DNA of 64,000 nt from Alligator mississippiensis (taxonomy: Eukaryota > Chordata > Crocodylia > Alligatoridae), in the NCBI RefSeq assembly GCF_030867095.1, contig NC_081824.1, forward strand, positions 122,830,162-122,894,161, read 5' to 3'. Shown piece by piece: positions 36,201 to 46,759 of the stretch (positions are counted from its first letter, which is position 1; each line of letters starts with the position of its first letter). The notes under the pieces are model-generated. The model was given only the letters and a program-made list of their open reading frames with translations, was not told where the DNA came from and searched no databases. A program made the position numbers and the translations under genes.

Positions 36201-37059
36201 AAATTCAGAGCCTGTAGCAGTCTGTGGTAACAGGAATTGGTGGGGATAAGTGTGCAACTCATCTACTGTCACACAAGCCCCCTTTGCTCTCTCACTCTCA
36301 CCCCGCTACTGCAACCATTGCTTCTCTTGCCTTTGAATTTCCTGTTTGCAGTATTTGGTAGTAACAGGAATCAGTAGGGAGGATAAGAGGTGACCACTGC
36401 ATTAGACGAAGGGCTGGGAGACAGCAGCAGGCAGCTTTGGTGTTTCAGAGAAACAGTTCAAGGTCAGGTTAGCAGGGCAAAGAAAAGGGACACTGCATAC
36501 AAGTTACAGCTTTGACTCTACTTACTATGTCCGGTGTTTCCTGTCTGTCTTCTTAGCCTTACTCTTCTCCATCCATTTTCTCTTCAGTGCTTCCTTTAGC
36601 CTCCTGCATAGGGTGACCATATGGGAGAATATGAAATCCAGGACACTGACCACCCCCCTCCTTCCTTCCTTCATTCCGCTTTGGACAATTCAGTTCAGGT
36701 TCACTTGGAGATGTGTGGGGTGATCCTGAACATAAGACTCCCCGGCTTCCTATCTATTTTCTTTTCTGACTCCCACCTGTCTGAAAGTCTCTTGTTTCTG
36801 TTTATTTACCTTTCTGATTCTTTTCTTGCATTTTCAGTGTTTTTTCTTCTTTTTCTGTCCCCTCCCCTTTTACTTCCAGGTTTTTTGTCTGCGAGTTACT
36901 ACTTCACAGCTTTTATCTTAAGTGTAGTTCCTGTTCTTATCAGCTGTAATATCTGATATGTCCTCCATTGGAGGCTGTGTATTGAGCACATTTTTGGTCC
37001 TGGGAGGTGGAACCGGAGCTTGCTCCATCCCTTCCATGCATCAGCCTGGTATTGCAGTG
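33269..37059. other. non-coding stretch
   Basis: AT-rich down to about 36000, with no gene. 34740-34850 (gaagtcaatgggtgtcc, caatgggccttgggtcagg) resembles an old amniote dispersed repeat. 36190-36400 contains two related blocks about 150 bp apart (ggtaacaggaattggtgggg and agtaacaggaatcagtaggg). 36608 onward (tagggtgaccatatggg) looks like the end of an unnamed DNA-transposon derivative. The sequence then runs into a (CTTT) tract. Confidence 0.45.
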
Positions 37060-37079
37060 CTTCTTTCTTTCTTTCTTTC
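37060..37079. repeat. (CTTT)5 tract at the 5' border of the Tx1 LINE
   Basis: A tract of five near-perfect CTTT units (the first reads ctt) directly precedes the first base of the LINE. The LINE's 3' end runs straight into a much longer (TTTC)n array in the same phase, so this tract is best read as the other side of the target microsatellite. Confidence 0.85.
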
Positions 37080-37091
37080 AAGATGGCCGCC
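37079..37091 (+). promoter_or_regulatory. YY1-like motif at the 5' end of the Tx1 LINE
   Basis: caagatggccgcc matches the YY1 consensus (AAnATGGC core) and begins within one base of the proposed element start. In human L1 a YY1 site near the 5' end directs transcription to start at the first base. A similar role here is inference. Confidence 0.5.
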
Positions 37092-37551
37092 GACAGCTGA
37101 AGCCCTTCTAAGCTCCTCCAGCTCAGGTGCTTTCAGCTCGTTGCCTCGCACTCCCTGCCCCCCTTTTCCTGTCCCCCCCCCAAAACAACCCTTGTCTCTC
37201 CCCACCCTGTCCCTGGGGACCCCCCCTGCCCCTTCCCCCCACTTTCTGAGCCTTTTTCCCCTGGGCTCTGGCAGCCTCGTTTGCCTCTGCCCCTCCCCCA
37301 CCCCCGCCTGAGTTCTCCCTGTGATTCCTGCTGCCTCCCTCCCCCAGGGCCCCTTACCTTGGTCCCTGCCATCTCCCCCTGCCTTGGGGCTTGCCCTGAG
37401 CCCCTACGGGGTTGCTCTGCCCCCCCTCAGGCCGATTTTGGGGCGTTTCCAGCCCCCTCCCAGTCCCAGTCCCCGGGTCAGCCTGAGGCTTTTTTTTTTT
37501 TTTTTTTTTTTTTTTGCTGCGCTTCGCAGTTTAACCCTGTCCTGGCGAGGA

Positions 37552-39336
37552 ATGGCGGCTCCTACGCCTGGCAGCTGGCATGAGGATGTCTCTCAGGACC
37601 TCCCACTGTCTCATGGCCTAAGGGTTCATGCCCCTCTCCATGTGGGGCTCGAGGCTTGCGTGGAGGCTCTGGCCGCCCTCCTGGGATGGCGTACCATCCG
37701 CTACGCGGGGCGCGTGAACACGGTCCCGATGATCTATTTGAGCAAGCCCGCCTTGGTTGACAGGGTGTGTGCGGAGGGCCTGGACATTGCGGGCATCCAC
37801 TACCCTGTCACGCCCCTAGAGACTCAGGCAGTGAGGGTGGTGATTTCCAACGTCCCACCGCACGTTTCCGATCGGGAGCTGGCCAGGGGACTCGAGGCCT
37901 ATGGGGTTCCTGCGAGTCCTTTTCGCCGCCTGCCGATGGGAAACAAGAACCCTCAGGGCAAGCACGTCCTGTCTTTTCGGAGGCAGGTCTTCATGCTCCT
38001 CAAGGAGGGCCCCCAGTCGCTGCCTCGCTCCCTGAGCCTCACGCTCGAGGGGCGGCGGTTTATTATCTATCTGTCTGTGGGAGAGACCACGTGCTTCAAG
38101 TGCGGGGGCTCCTCCCACCTGGCCGCGCAGTGCCCTCGGGGCAAGGCGGCCGGACCATCGCCGCCTGCGGCAGCGCCGAAAGACGGCGCGTCGACCTCTG
38201 GGGCACGCGACAGGCCCAGGGAGGCTGGGAGCTCTTCCTCCCGACCTCCTTCCCCCTCCGTTCCATCTCAGGGGACCGGGGTCTCCAGCGGGAAGCCATC
38301 GTCCAGCCGAGGGGCTGGTGCTACTACCGTGGCCCCGCCGCCCCCTCCCCCATCTGTGGCGCCCCCTGCCCTCGGTGCGGCAGCCCCACCGGGTGGAGAG
38401 GCAGACGCCTCCCCTTGCCCCCTGCCTGCCCTGGCCGAAGTGGCTGGGGTGGCCGGGGACTGCGGTGCTGGAGCCTCATCGGATGATGGGGCTCGGGCAT
38501 CCTCCCTACCACCCGAAAAAGAGAGGGAGATGAGGGGGGCCTCTCAGGACACCCCATCCCTGACAGCCCCCTCCTCGGCCAGTGCCGAGGACCCCCCCAC
38601 TACAGAGCCGGACCCCGTTCCGGCTGCCACACCACCCGCCCCGTCGGATGTAGCCACCGACGAGGCAGACTTAGCGGGTGGGGGGGAGGGGCCTTCAGGG
38701 GTCCCCCTCCCCTCGCCTGTCCCCCAGCCTCCGGAGTCAGGCGGCAGCAGGGATAGTGGCGAATGTCTCTCTTCCGGTGGCCTGGCCCCGGGGGTGGCGG
38801 GAGAGCCCGCTGCCCCTTTGGCCACACCCCAGCCTACCGGAGCAGATGGGGACGTTAGCGAGATGGAGATCCAGCTCTCGGAGTCTCGCAAGAGACGTCG
38901 TGAGCGGGATGGCCCCTCCCCCCCCAAGAAGACAGGGAATGTCCTCGCGGAGCCGGTCCTCGACTCGGACGACGAGAGGCGGCTGATGTGCCTGGACATC
39001 GAGGGGGTCGACGCTGCAGTTGCGGGCGAGCTCCCGCCGGGGGTGCGGCCTCGCCGCTCTTCCGTAGGCAACATCCACCCCAAGCTGGCGGAGCCCCCCT
39101 GGGTCTCTCCTGACTATGGGGGACTCCTGTCCTTGCTGAAGCTAACCAAGGGGCAGAAAAATGTAGCGGGGCACATCACCCAGTGGTGTGCGGACCCCAA
39201 AGTGTTTGTCAAGGCTGCCAGGGCGGCAGTCAAGCTCATGAAGCAAGATCGGGGCACACGTCAGATGGCCTACCATCTGGACAAGCTTGCCCAGAGGGTG
39301 AGAGTGGAGTGGGGCCTGGGCGGGTCCCTCGACTAG
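37552..39336 (+). CDS. Tx1 LINE ORF1 protein, RNA-binding, 594 aa
   Basis: An open frame of 594 codons, probably the RNA-binding partner that coats LINE RNA. The frame is open further upstream to 37321, but ATG 37552 is chosen because the older copy conserves the same start (MAARTPSSWHGD against MAAPTPGSWHED) and because upstream codons run through poly-T. An RRM-like stretch (VVISNVPPHVSDRELARGL) spans about residues 95-125. A zinc knuckle CX2CX4HX4C uses C181, C184, H189 and C194. A long Pro/Ser/Ala-rich disordered linker covers about 200-430. A conserved C-terminal region runs from DDERRLMCLDIEGVD to the end. No internal stop is seen, so this ORF looks intact. Exact function is inferred from family architecture. 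Confidence 0.85.
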   Translation: MAAPTPGSWHEDVSQDLPLSHGLRVHAPLHVGLEACVEALAALLGWRTIRYAGRVNTVPMIYLSKPALVDRVCAEGLDIAGIHYPVTPLETQAVRVVISNVPPHVSDRELARGLEAYGVPASPFRRLPMGNKNPQGKHVLSFRRQVFMLLKEGPQSLPRSLSLTLEGRRFIIYLSVGETTCFKCGGSSHLAAQCPRGKAAGPSPPAAAPKDGASTSGARDRPREAGSSSSRPPSPSVPSQGTGVSSGKPSSSRGAGATTVAPPPPPPSVAPPALGAAAPPGGEADASPCPLPALAEVAGVAGDCGAGASSDDGARASSLPPEKEREMRGASQDTPSLTAPSSASAEDPPTTEPDPVPAATPPAPSDVATDEADLAGGGEGPSGVPLPSPVPQPPESGGSRDSGECLSSGGLAPGVAGEPAAPLATPQPTGADGDVSEMEIQLSESRKRRRERDGPSPPKKTGNVLAEPVLDSDDERRLMCLDIEGVDAAVAGELPPGVRPRRSSVGNIHPKLAEPPWVSPDYGGLLSLLKLTKGQKNVAGHITQWCADPKVFVKAARAAVKLMKQDRGTRQMAYHLDKLAQRVRVEWGLGGSLD

Positions 39337-39448
39337 AGTAGGGCACGGTAGGCCTTCCCTGACCTGTCTGTATTGCCTTGCTCTGCTCTTGGGTGCTCGC
39401 TCTTCCACCCGCACTCTGCTTTGCTCCTCCTCTCCCACACCCACCCCC

Positions 39449-42400
39449 ATGGCAGCCACAACCATTGGCACCTTCAACGTCAACGGCTGTCGAGACGCGG
39501 TGAAGCGCGAGGCCGTCCTGGAGCTCCTGTGACAGAAGAGGCTGGCCTTCGCCTTCCTACAAGAGACCCACTCTGACAGGTTCAACCAGGCGGCCTGGCG
39601 GGCTGCCTGGCGAGGACAGGTGTTCCTGAGCCACGGCACCAGCCTCCGCGCGGGGGTCGCGACACTCTTATCGCCGCAGCTGCAGCTTGACGCGGCGGTG
39701 CCGCGGGAGGTCGTCCCCGGCCGCCTGCTGACCGTCCGCGTCACCCTCGCGCAACACCGTCTGCTGCTCGTCAACATCTACGCGCCCTCCGATGGCCAGG
39801 AGAGGGTCGCTTTCTTCGAGAGCTTGGCTGCCCTCCTGCGCGACGCTAGCGAGGATGATGACCTGCTCCTCCTCGGGGGCGATTTCAATTGCACCACTGC
39901 CCCGCGCCTCGACCGCACAGGGCCTGAGCCCCACCTGCCCTCCGCTCGCAAGCTGCAAGCTGCCCTGGAGGGGGCAGACCTCGTGGACGTCTGGCGAGCC
40001 CTGCATCCCGATGCGCGCCAGTACACCTGGGCCAAGACGAGTGCCGGCGGTCTCACCATGGCTCGCCTCGACCGCCTTTATATCACCAGGCACCACCTGC
40101 CACTCCTGCGCAGCAGCCGCATCGCTCCCTCGGGTCTATCAGATCATGGCCTGGCCTTCAGCGAACTGAGCCTGCCGGGGAGAGCCTGTGCACGGGCACC
40201 GTATTGGTGTTTGAACATTAGTCTGCTCCAGGACTCTTATTTCCGGGACTGCTTTGCCCACTTTTGGCGGAGGTGGGAGGCTGCGAGACCGAGCCACTCC
40301 TCCTGGAAGCTGTGGTGGGACGTGGGCAAGGTCCAGACCCGAGCCTTCTGCCAGCAGTACACCCAGCTGGCCACAAACGAGACGCGCCGCCGTATCCGGG
40401 AGTTGGAGGAGGACGTGGCGGAGCTCGAGGCTGCTCTGCTGGCCGGTGGCAGCGACGCGGCACTGAGCGAGAGCCTCCGGCTCCGCAGGAAGTGCCTGCG
40501 TGACTTGGCGGAGAGCGCGGCCCGCGGCGCGAGGATCCGCGCCCGCTGCCAGGAGCTGGTGGAAACCGACGCCCCGACCCGCTTCTTTTTCGACCTGGAG
40601 CGGCGGTGGGCAGCGAGCAAAGTCTTGGACCATGTCAAGACTCCTGAGGGCCGGGTCATTACAGAGCCGGGCGAAGTCCGCGAACGTGCCGTCGCCTTCT
40701 ATCGCGACCTGTTCGCGGCCGAGCCGTCGTGCCCCGAGGCCACGCGGGAACTCCACGAGGGCCTACCGCGTCTCGATGCCCTGGAGGCCGGCGAGCTGGA
40801 GCGGGACTTGTCCCTGGAAGAGCTGGCGGCCGCCACGGCCGGCCTCGCCTCCGGCAAAGCCCCGGGCCTCGACGGGCTGCCTGCCGAGTTCTACAAGACC
40901 TTCTGGCCTCTCCTCGGCCCCAGCCTCCTGCGCGTTTTCCAGGAGAGCCTCGCCGACAAGGTCTTGCCGATCAGCTGCCGCCGAGCGGTGCTGACCCTGC
41001 TGCCCAAGAAGGGAGACCTAAGTCTCCCTGCTGTGCGCGGACTACAAGATTCTGGCCAAAGCGCTGGCCACCCGCCTCCGCGCGGTCATGGCCTCTCTCA
41101 CCGGGCCCGAGCAGAGCTACTGCGTGCCGGGCAGGACCATACAAGACAACCTGTTCCTGCTGCGGGACCTGCTCACGGCCAGCGAGCTCTTTGGCCTCGA
41201 CGTCGGCCTCCTCTCTCTCGACCAGGAGAAGGCCTTTGACCGCGTGGGCCACGCCTACCTCTTCCGCACGCTGGAGGCCTTTGGCTTTGGGCCCCTCTTC
41301 ACCGGGGCCCTCCGGGTCTTGTACCGGGACATTTCCAGCCTGCTCAAGGTGAACGGGGTGCTTTGCGCTCCGTTCCCCGCGCGCAGGGGCATTCGCCAGG
41401 GCTGTCCGCTGTCGGGCATGCTCTACGCCCTGGCCATCGAGCCGCTGTTACACGCGCTGCGCCGCCGCCTGAGTGGGGTGGCCCTGCCATCGGCCACGGG
41501 CCCGTCCGCTGGCCCTCGTCTCCGGCTGTCGGCCTATGCGGACGACGTCACCGTCTTCCTCGCCACCCGGGAAGACGTGCGGGCTCTGGCAGATTGCCAG
41601 CGGGCCTACGAGCGCGCCTCCTCCGCCCGCATCAACTGGGGCAAGAGTGACACTCTGCTGCTTGGCGCATGGACTGGCAGGCCTCCGCCGGACTTGCCGG
41701 GGGGCCTCGCCTGGCGCCGCGAGGGCCTCAAGGTCTTGGGCGTGTTCCTGGGGCCGACGACCTTCATGGCGCGCAACTGGGACGGGCTCGAGGAGGGAGT
41801 GGAGGCCCGCCTGCAGCGGTGGCGCTGGCGCCTGCCCAGCCTTTCCTACCGGGGGCGCGTCCTCGTCATCAATAACCTGGCGGCGGCCACCCTGTGGCAC
41901 CGCTGCGCGGTGCTGGACCCTCCGCCGGAGCTACTGGAGCGACTGCAGCGGCTCCTGGTCGATTTCCTGTGGGACGGACGCCACTGGCTCCCACGAGCTG
42001 CCCTCTACCTGCCCACCGGCGAGGGGGGCCAGGGCCTGATCGATCTGGCCAGCAGGGTGGCCGCCTATCGGCTGCAGGCCCTCCAGCGGCTCCTGTACAC
42101 CGAAGGCCACCTCCCGTGGCGACAGCTGGCGTGCCGATTCCTGCGGCGAGTGGGGGGCCTCGGCTTTGACCGGGAGCTGTTTCAACTGGACCTCACCTTC
42201 CTGAACGGGGCAGTCCTTCCCCCGTTCTACCGCAGCGTGGTGCGGGCCTGGCGGGCGGCCTTCCATCTCTGTCCCCAGGCCAGGCACCTGCGGTTCCCGC
42301 AGCTCCTTCGAGAGCCCTTGGTCCACAACCCGGCCCTGCACCGTGTCGTGCCGAGCCTGGCCTCCGCCAGCCTCACGGCAGCTCTCGTCGAGGCGCGCTC

Positions 42401-43382
42401 CACCCGCCTGGAGCACCTCCTGGACCCCGCTCGGTCGGACTGGCTGTCACCCGAGGCCCTGGCTGCCCGGCTGGCGATGCGCTCCGTCCGCACCGCGGGG
42501 CGGCTTCTGCGGGCCGTTAGGGCCGCCCTCCCGACGGAGGCAGCGACCGCCCTGGAAGCCCATCTCCAGACTCGCCGGCCCCTCCCCGCCGCAGACGCCG
42601 CAGAAGACGCCTTCCCACCGCTACCCGTCATCCCAGCGGTACCCGGCGAGCTGGCCGAGCGGCCCAACACGCTGCTCAGGCTCCCGGTGCCCCCCAGCAG
42701 CAATACGGGCTGCCCTTTTGGCACCCTGCCCCGCAAGGGCCTCTACATGTGGGTGGTGCGCACCCGGCACGCCCAGGTGCTCGCCGGCCGCCCTGACACC
42801 GCGTGGCGGCGGCGCCTGGCGCGGCCCGGGACCCCGGCGTGGCGCACGCTGTATAAGGCGCCCATCGCCAAGAAGACCGGCGACCTGCAGTGGCGGCTCG
42901 TGCACGGCATCCTGGCCACCGGCACCTTTGTGCGTCACTTGGACCCAGCGGCCTCGGCGGCCTGCCCCTTCTGCCCGGGGGTGCTGGACGAGGACATTTT
43001 CCACGCCTTCCTCGACTGCCCCCGGCTGCAGCCTCTCTTTGCCGCCCTGGGCGCACTGCTTCGGGTACTGGGCCGAGACCTCTCCGAAGACGCTTACGTC
43101 CACTCCTTTCCGTACCGGGCGGCCGAGCGGGCCACGGTCAGCCTGGCCAACTTCCTGCTGGGCCAGGCCAAGATGGCCACCCTGAAGAGCCGGCGAAACC
43201 AGCTCAGCGGCACCGGGATGGTCGACGCCCTGCAGCTCTTCCGCCTGCTGGTGCGGGCCCGCCTCTCGCTCGAGTTTGAGCACGCTGTCCTCCGGCGGAC
43301 GGTGCCCGCCTTTGAGGAGCGCTGGGCCCTCGAGGGGGTGCTGTGCCGGGTCGAGGCGGGACGCCTGATCCTCGTTCTGTGA
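39449..43382 (+). pseudogene. Tx1 LINE ORF2 (endonuclease-RT-CCHC), two lesions
   Basis: ORF2 would nick target DNA and reverse-transcribe the LINE RNA there. The APE-type endonuclease shows GTFNVNGCR (residues 7-15), FLQETHSD (E39), GGDFNC (D145) and SDH (231-233). RT shows ASGKAPGLDGLPAEFYKTFW, TLLPKKGD, GPEQSYCVPGRTIQDNLFLL, LDQEKAFDRV, GIRQGCPLSGMLYAL and the catalytic YADD at 41534-41545. A C-terminal CX2CX9HX4C starts CPFC at 42963. Lesions: TGA at 39530 (codon 28; the older copy has CAC there) and a net 23-nt deletion at about 41020, identified against the older copy, removing the NWRP block and shifting the frame. Otherwise open to 43382. Confidence 0.88.
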
Positions 43383-43662
43383 TGCCACCGGCTGCTCAAG
43401 CCGCAGAGACGCGTCAAGCGGGCCGAGGCCCTGGACTTTTGCTCGTGCGGGTCGACCCCGGAGGCCTCCATGGGTGTCCCTGCTGGCAGAACTGTAAATA
43501 CTGTAAATAGTCCTTATGTTCGTTGTGTTGGTTGGTGTTTTTTTGTCTAGCGTGTACGGGCAGGCCTTGCAGGCCATGAGCCCAGGCCTTGTCCACGAGG
43601 CCCAGAGCTTCGGGCGTTCTTGTACATGCTTTTGACTGGCTCCGAGTCATCACCCTCCGGGG

Positions 43663-43693
43663 AATAAAGGTCTCTTAAAAGTCAAAAGTCAAA
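43663..43693 (+). terminator. polyadenylation signal and repeat tail of the Tx1 LINE
   Basis: aataaa at 43663-43668 is followed by ggtctcttaaaagtcaaaag and then aaagtc before the (TTTC) array. The aaaagtc-type tandem tail replaces a plain poly-A tail, a form found in several target-specific LINEs. Confidence 0.7.
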
Positions 43694-43694
43694 G

Positions 43695-43765
<71 letters not shown>

Positions 43766-43816
43766 CCCTTCCCTTCCCTTCCCTTCCCTTCCCTTCCCTT
43801 CCCTTCCCTTCCCTTT
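43694..43816. repeat. (TTTC)n then (CCCTT)n microsatellite
   Basis: About 18 TTTC units (43694-43765) switch to about 10 CCCTT units (43766-43816). The TTTC part directly joins the LINE 3' end and matches the CTTT tract at the 5' border. It is strongly pyrimidine-rich on the plus strand. Confidence 0.95.
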
Positions 43817-43911
43817 TTATCTGTCTGCTGCGGGGAGTTTTCTTATTTATCTCTTTGTCTTTTGAGGGGTGCAAATTATCCCCTTTTCCTTTTCTCTTTT
43901 TCATCTTTTTT

Positions 43912-45028
43912 TCATAGTTTCATAGTAGCTAGGATCAGGAGGGACCTGAACAGATCATCTAGCCTGACCCCTGCCACAGGCAGGAATGAATGCTGGTTTC
44001 ACAAGACCCCAGACAGGTGATCATCCAACCTCCTCTTGAATTTGCCCAAGGTGTAGGGGCAAGGACCACTTCCCTGGGAAGTTGGTTCCAGATTTTGGCC
44101 ACCCTAACTGTAAAATATTGCCTTCTGATCTCTCACCTAAACCTATTCTCCATCAGCTTATGACCATTGTTCCTCATCACCCCAGGTGGTGCTGGGGAGA
44201 AAAGGGCTCTACCTATTTGCTGTTGATCTCCCCTGATGAACTTGTAGGCAGCCACCAGGTCCCCCCTCAGCCTCCTCTTGCTGAGGCTGAACAGGTTCAG
44301 GTCCTTCAGTCTCTCCTTGTAGGGTCTGTCCTGCTGCCCTCTCACCAAGTTGGTGGCCCTCCTCTGAACCCTCTCCAGGCTGGCCACATCCCTTTTGAAG
44401 TGCAGTGCCCAGTACTGGATGCAGTACTCCAACTGTGGCCTGACCAAAGTCGCATAGAGGGGGAGTATCACCTCTCTGGATTGGCTCGAGATACATCTTT
44501 GGATGCATGACAAGGTATGGCTGGCCTTGCTGGCTGCAGTCTGGCATTGGCAGCTCATGTTCATCTTGGAGTCAATAATGACTCCAAGATCCCTTTCTGC
44601 CTCTGTGCTTTCAAGAGGGGAATTCCCCAGCCTGTATGTATGCTATGGATTTCTTCTCCCAAGGTGCAGCACCCTGCATTTGTCTACCTTGAACCCCATC
44701 CTATTCTCATCTGCCCACTTTTGTAGTCTGTCTAAATCTAGTTGCAGCCTCTCTCCCTTCAAGTGTGTCCACCTCACCCCACATCTTAGTGTCATCAGCA
44801 AACTTGGACAGTGTGCTTTCCATCCCCTCATCCAAGTCGCCGATTAAGATGTTAAACAGTGCGGGCCCAAGGACCAAGCCCTGGGGTACCCCACTGCTTA
44901 CATCTTGCCAGGTTAAGTACAACCCGTCCACCACTACTCTCTGGGTGCATCCCATCAGCCAATTTTTTACCCATCCAACTGTGTAGGCATCAATGCCACA
45001 GTTGTTTAATTTATTGAGAGTTTGTCTT
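43912..45028 (-). mobile_element. CR1 LINE fragment between the two Tx1 copies
   Basis: The CR1 3' end lies in complement at 43912-43975 (agtttcatagtagctaggat, agggacctgaacagatcatc). Reverse-strand frames encode the RT C-terminus (44133-44564: [35 protein letters not shown]) and the RT core (44707-44955: [20 protein letters not shown] and FADDTKMWG, catalytic FADD intact). It is 5'-truncated at about 45028 ([19 protein letters not shown]). At least one frame change separates the two coding blocks. Confidence 0.9.
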
Positions 45029-45215
45029 AACTCCCACAGGCCTCCCCTCCCTCAGCCCTCCCTCCCCACTTTGGGCACCCCCCACCACCACAGACACACT
45101 TCTTGCTTTTATGGCCACATTCCCAGACACTTATCTTTGTCATTAATATACACACCTTTTTTTTTGTTGTTTTTCCCTTAGCTTTAGCTTTTACGATTAA
45201 CCCTGTCCTAGCAGG

Positions 45216-46650
45216 AATGGCTGCTCGTACACCCAGCAGCTGGCATGGAGATGCCTCTCAAGACCTCCCCCTTAACCATGGTTTGAGGGTTCATACCCCT
45301 CCCTATGTCGGGGTCAAGGTCTGCGTAGGTGCCATAGCTGGTCTCCTGGGACAGTGTAACATACATACATACATGGGTTATGTTACCACAGTCCCAGTGA
45401 TTTACCTAAGCACTTCCACTCTGGTCAACAGGGTGTGCGTGGGGGACCTGGAGATCATGAGTGTACACTATCTTGTCATGCCCCTAGATATCCAGGCTGT
45501 GAGCGTGGTAATTTCCAACATGCCCCCACATGTGTCTGCCTGGGAGCTGGCCAAGTGACTTGAGTGTTATGAGGTTCCTATGAGTCCCTTTCGCCAACTG
45601 ATGATTGGAAGCAAGGACCCAAAGCTGAAGCATGTTCTGTCTTTTTGACAGCAGCTGGGGTGTCCAGTAACAGTGGTGCCAAGGACCTGTCGGACGATGG
45701 GGCTTGGGCCTCCTCCTGGCCGCCCTCCACCATGGATTTGTCTGTGGTGGCTGGCCCCAAGGAGGTGGACCAGGAGTGGTATATCCTGTCCCCTATGAAG
45801 GGTGGGCTGCCTGCCACTAAGAAGAAGAAGAACAAAGAGAGGAAGGTGAAAGGGGCCTCTCAGGACATGCCATCCCCACTGGGACCCTCCTCGGCCAGCA
45901 CCGGGGGGGCCTCTGCTGGAGAGCCTGGCTCTGGCTGTCATGCCAGTGACCCTGTTGCACTTGACCATGGACAGAGAACGCTTGGAGGTAGGGGAGGTAA
46001 TGGTGGGGGTCACCAACCCCTCACCTGTCTCCCAGCTTCACTTTTACTGCCAGAGTTGGGTGGCAGTAAAAGTGATTCAGAATGCCTCTCTTCTGGAGGC
46101 CCAACCCAGGGGGCAGCAGAGGAGTCTGCTGACCTCTTGGTCATGTCCCAGCTTACTGAATTGGATGAGGAAGCTAGTGAGATGGAGATCCAGCTTTCTG
46201 TCTGTCACAAGCGACCTCAAGAGAAGGATGACCTCTCTCCTCCCAAGAAGGCAGGGATCGCTCTCCCAGAGCCAGTCCTTGACCTGGATGATGAGAGGAG
46301 GCTGACGTATGTAGATACTGAGGGTGTAGACACTGCGTTTGTGGGTGAGCTCCCACCTGGGATGCAGCCTCACCATGCTTCTGTTGGAAATGCCCAGCCC
46401 ATGTTGGCAGACCCCTCTTGGGTCGGCTCTGATTATGGGGGTCTCCTGGCCTTTTAGAAGCAGACCAAAGGACAAAAGAATGTAGTGGGACACATCACCC
46501 AGTGGTGCATGGATCCTAAACTCTTTGTCAAGGCTGCCAGAGTTGCAGCCAAACCTATGCAACAAGATCTAGGTACTTGACAGATACCATCTGGAGAAGC
46601 TCGCACAGCAGGTGAGAGAAGAGTTGGGTCTAGAGGGGTCCCTGGAGTAG
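45216..46650 (+). pseudogene. Tx1 LINE ORF1, decayed copy lacking the zinc knuckle
   Basis: Start MAARTPSSWHGDASQDLPLN parallels the intact ORF1. After the RRM-like part (VVISNMPPHVSAWELAK, then a stop at 45556), the sequence jumps at about 45655 from the region just before the knuckle to the acidic linker (SSNSGAKDLSDDGAWASSWP). An internal deletion of roughly 0.5 kb therefore removed the CCHC knuckle. The C-terminal region is recognisable (DDERRLTYVDTEGVDTAFVG; TKGQKNVVGHITQWC after a stop at 46456). Confidence 0.8.
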
Positions 46651-46759
46651 AGTAGGGCATGATAGGCCTTCCCCGACCTGTCTCTGCTATTTTTCTCTAC
46701 TCTTGGGTGCTCACTCTTCCACCTGTACCTTACCTCACTCTTTCTCTCCCATACCCACA

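Larger units (their letters stand above)
37080..43693 (+). mobile_element. Tx1-clade (L1-group) LINE, nearly intact, in a (CTTT)n microsatellite
   Basis: The 6.6-kb element comprises a C-rich 5' UTR (37080-37551), ORF1 (37552-39336), a 112-bp spacer, ORF2 (39449-43382), a 3' UTR with aataaa at 43663 and a tail of aaaagtc-like repeats. ORF1 with a CCHC knuckle, ORF2 with an N-terminal endonuclease and C-terminal CCHC, and the ORF2 sequence style (GPEQSYCVPGRTIQDN, DQEKAFDRV) place it in Tx1 rather than CR1 or RTE. Very high CpG content implies little time for methylation decay. It is flanked by CTTT microsatellite on both sides. An older copy of the family lies at 45.1-50.65 kb. Confidence 0.88.

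Noticed and set aside
36621-36956. 111-aa frame with hydrophobic repeats
   Set aside because: Phe/Leu-rich product of a pyrimidine-rich stretch; no recognisable membrane-protein family.
37321-37551. 77-codon N-terminal extension of ORF1
   Set aside because: It translates the 5' UTR and a poly-T run into a poly-Phe stretch; the older copy supports the start at 37552.
38544-39083. 179-aa reverse-strand frame and other frames overlapping ORF1
   Set aside because: Shadow of the Pro/Ser-rich ORF1 linker. The forward frame is supported by conservation in the older copy.
42621-43577. 318-aa reverse-strand frame
   Set aside because: It is the complement of the Tx1 ORF2 C-terminus; GC-rich coding sequence leaves long open frames on the other strand, and the translation shows no domain.
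43689-43904. Lys/Glu-rich reverse-strand frame
   Set aside because: It is a translation of the TTTC and CCCTT microsatellite.
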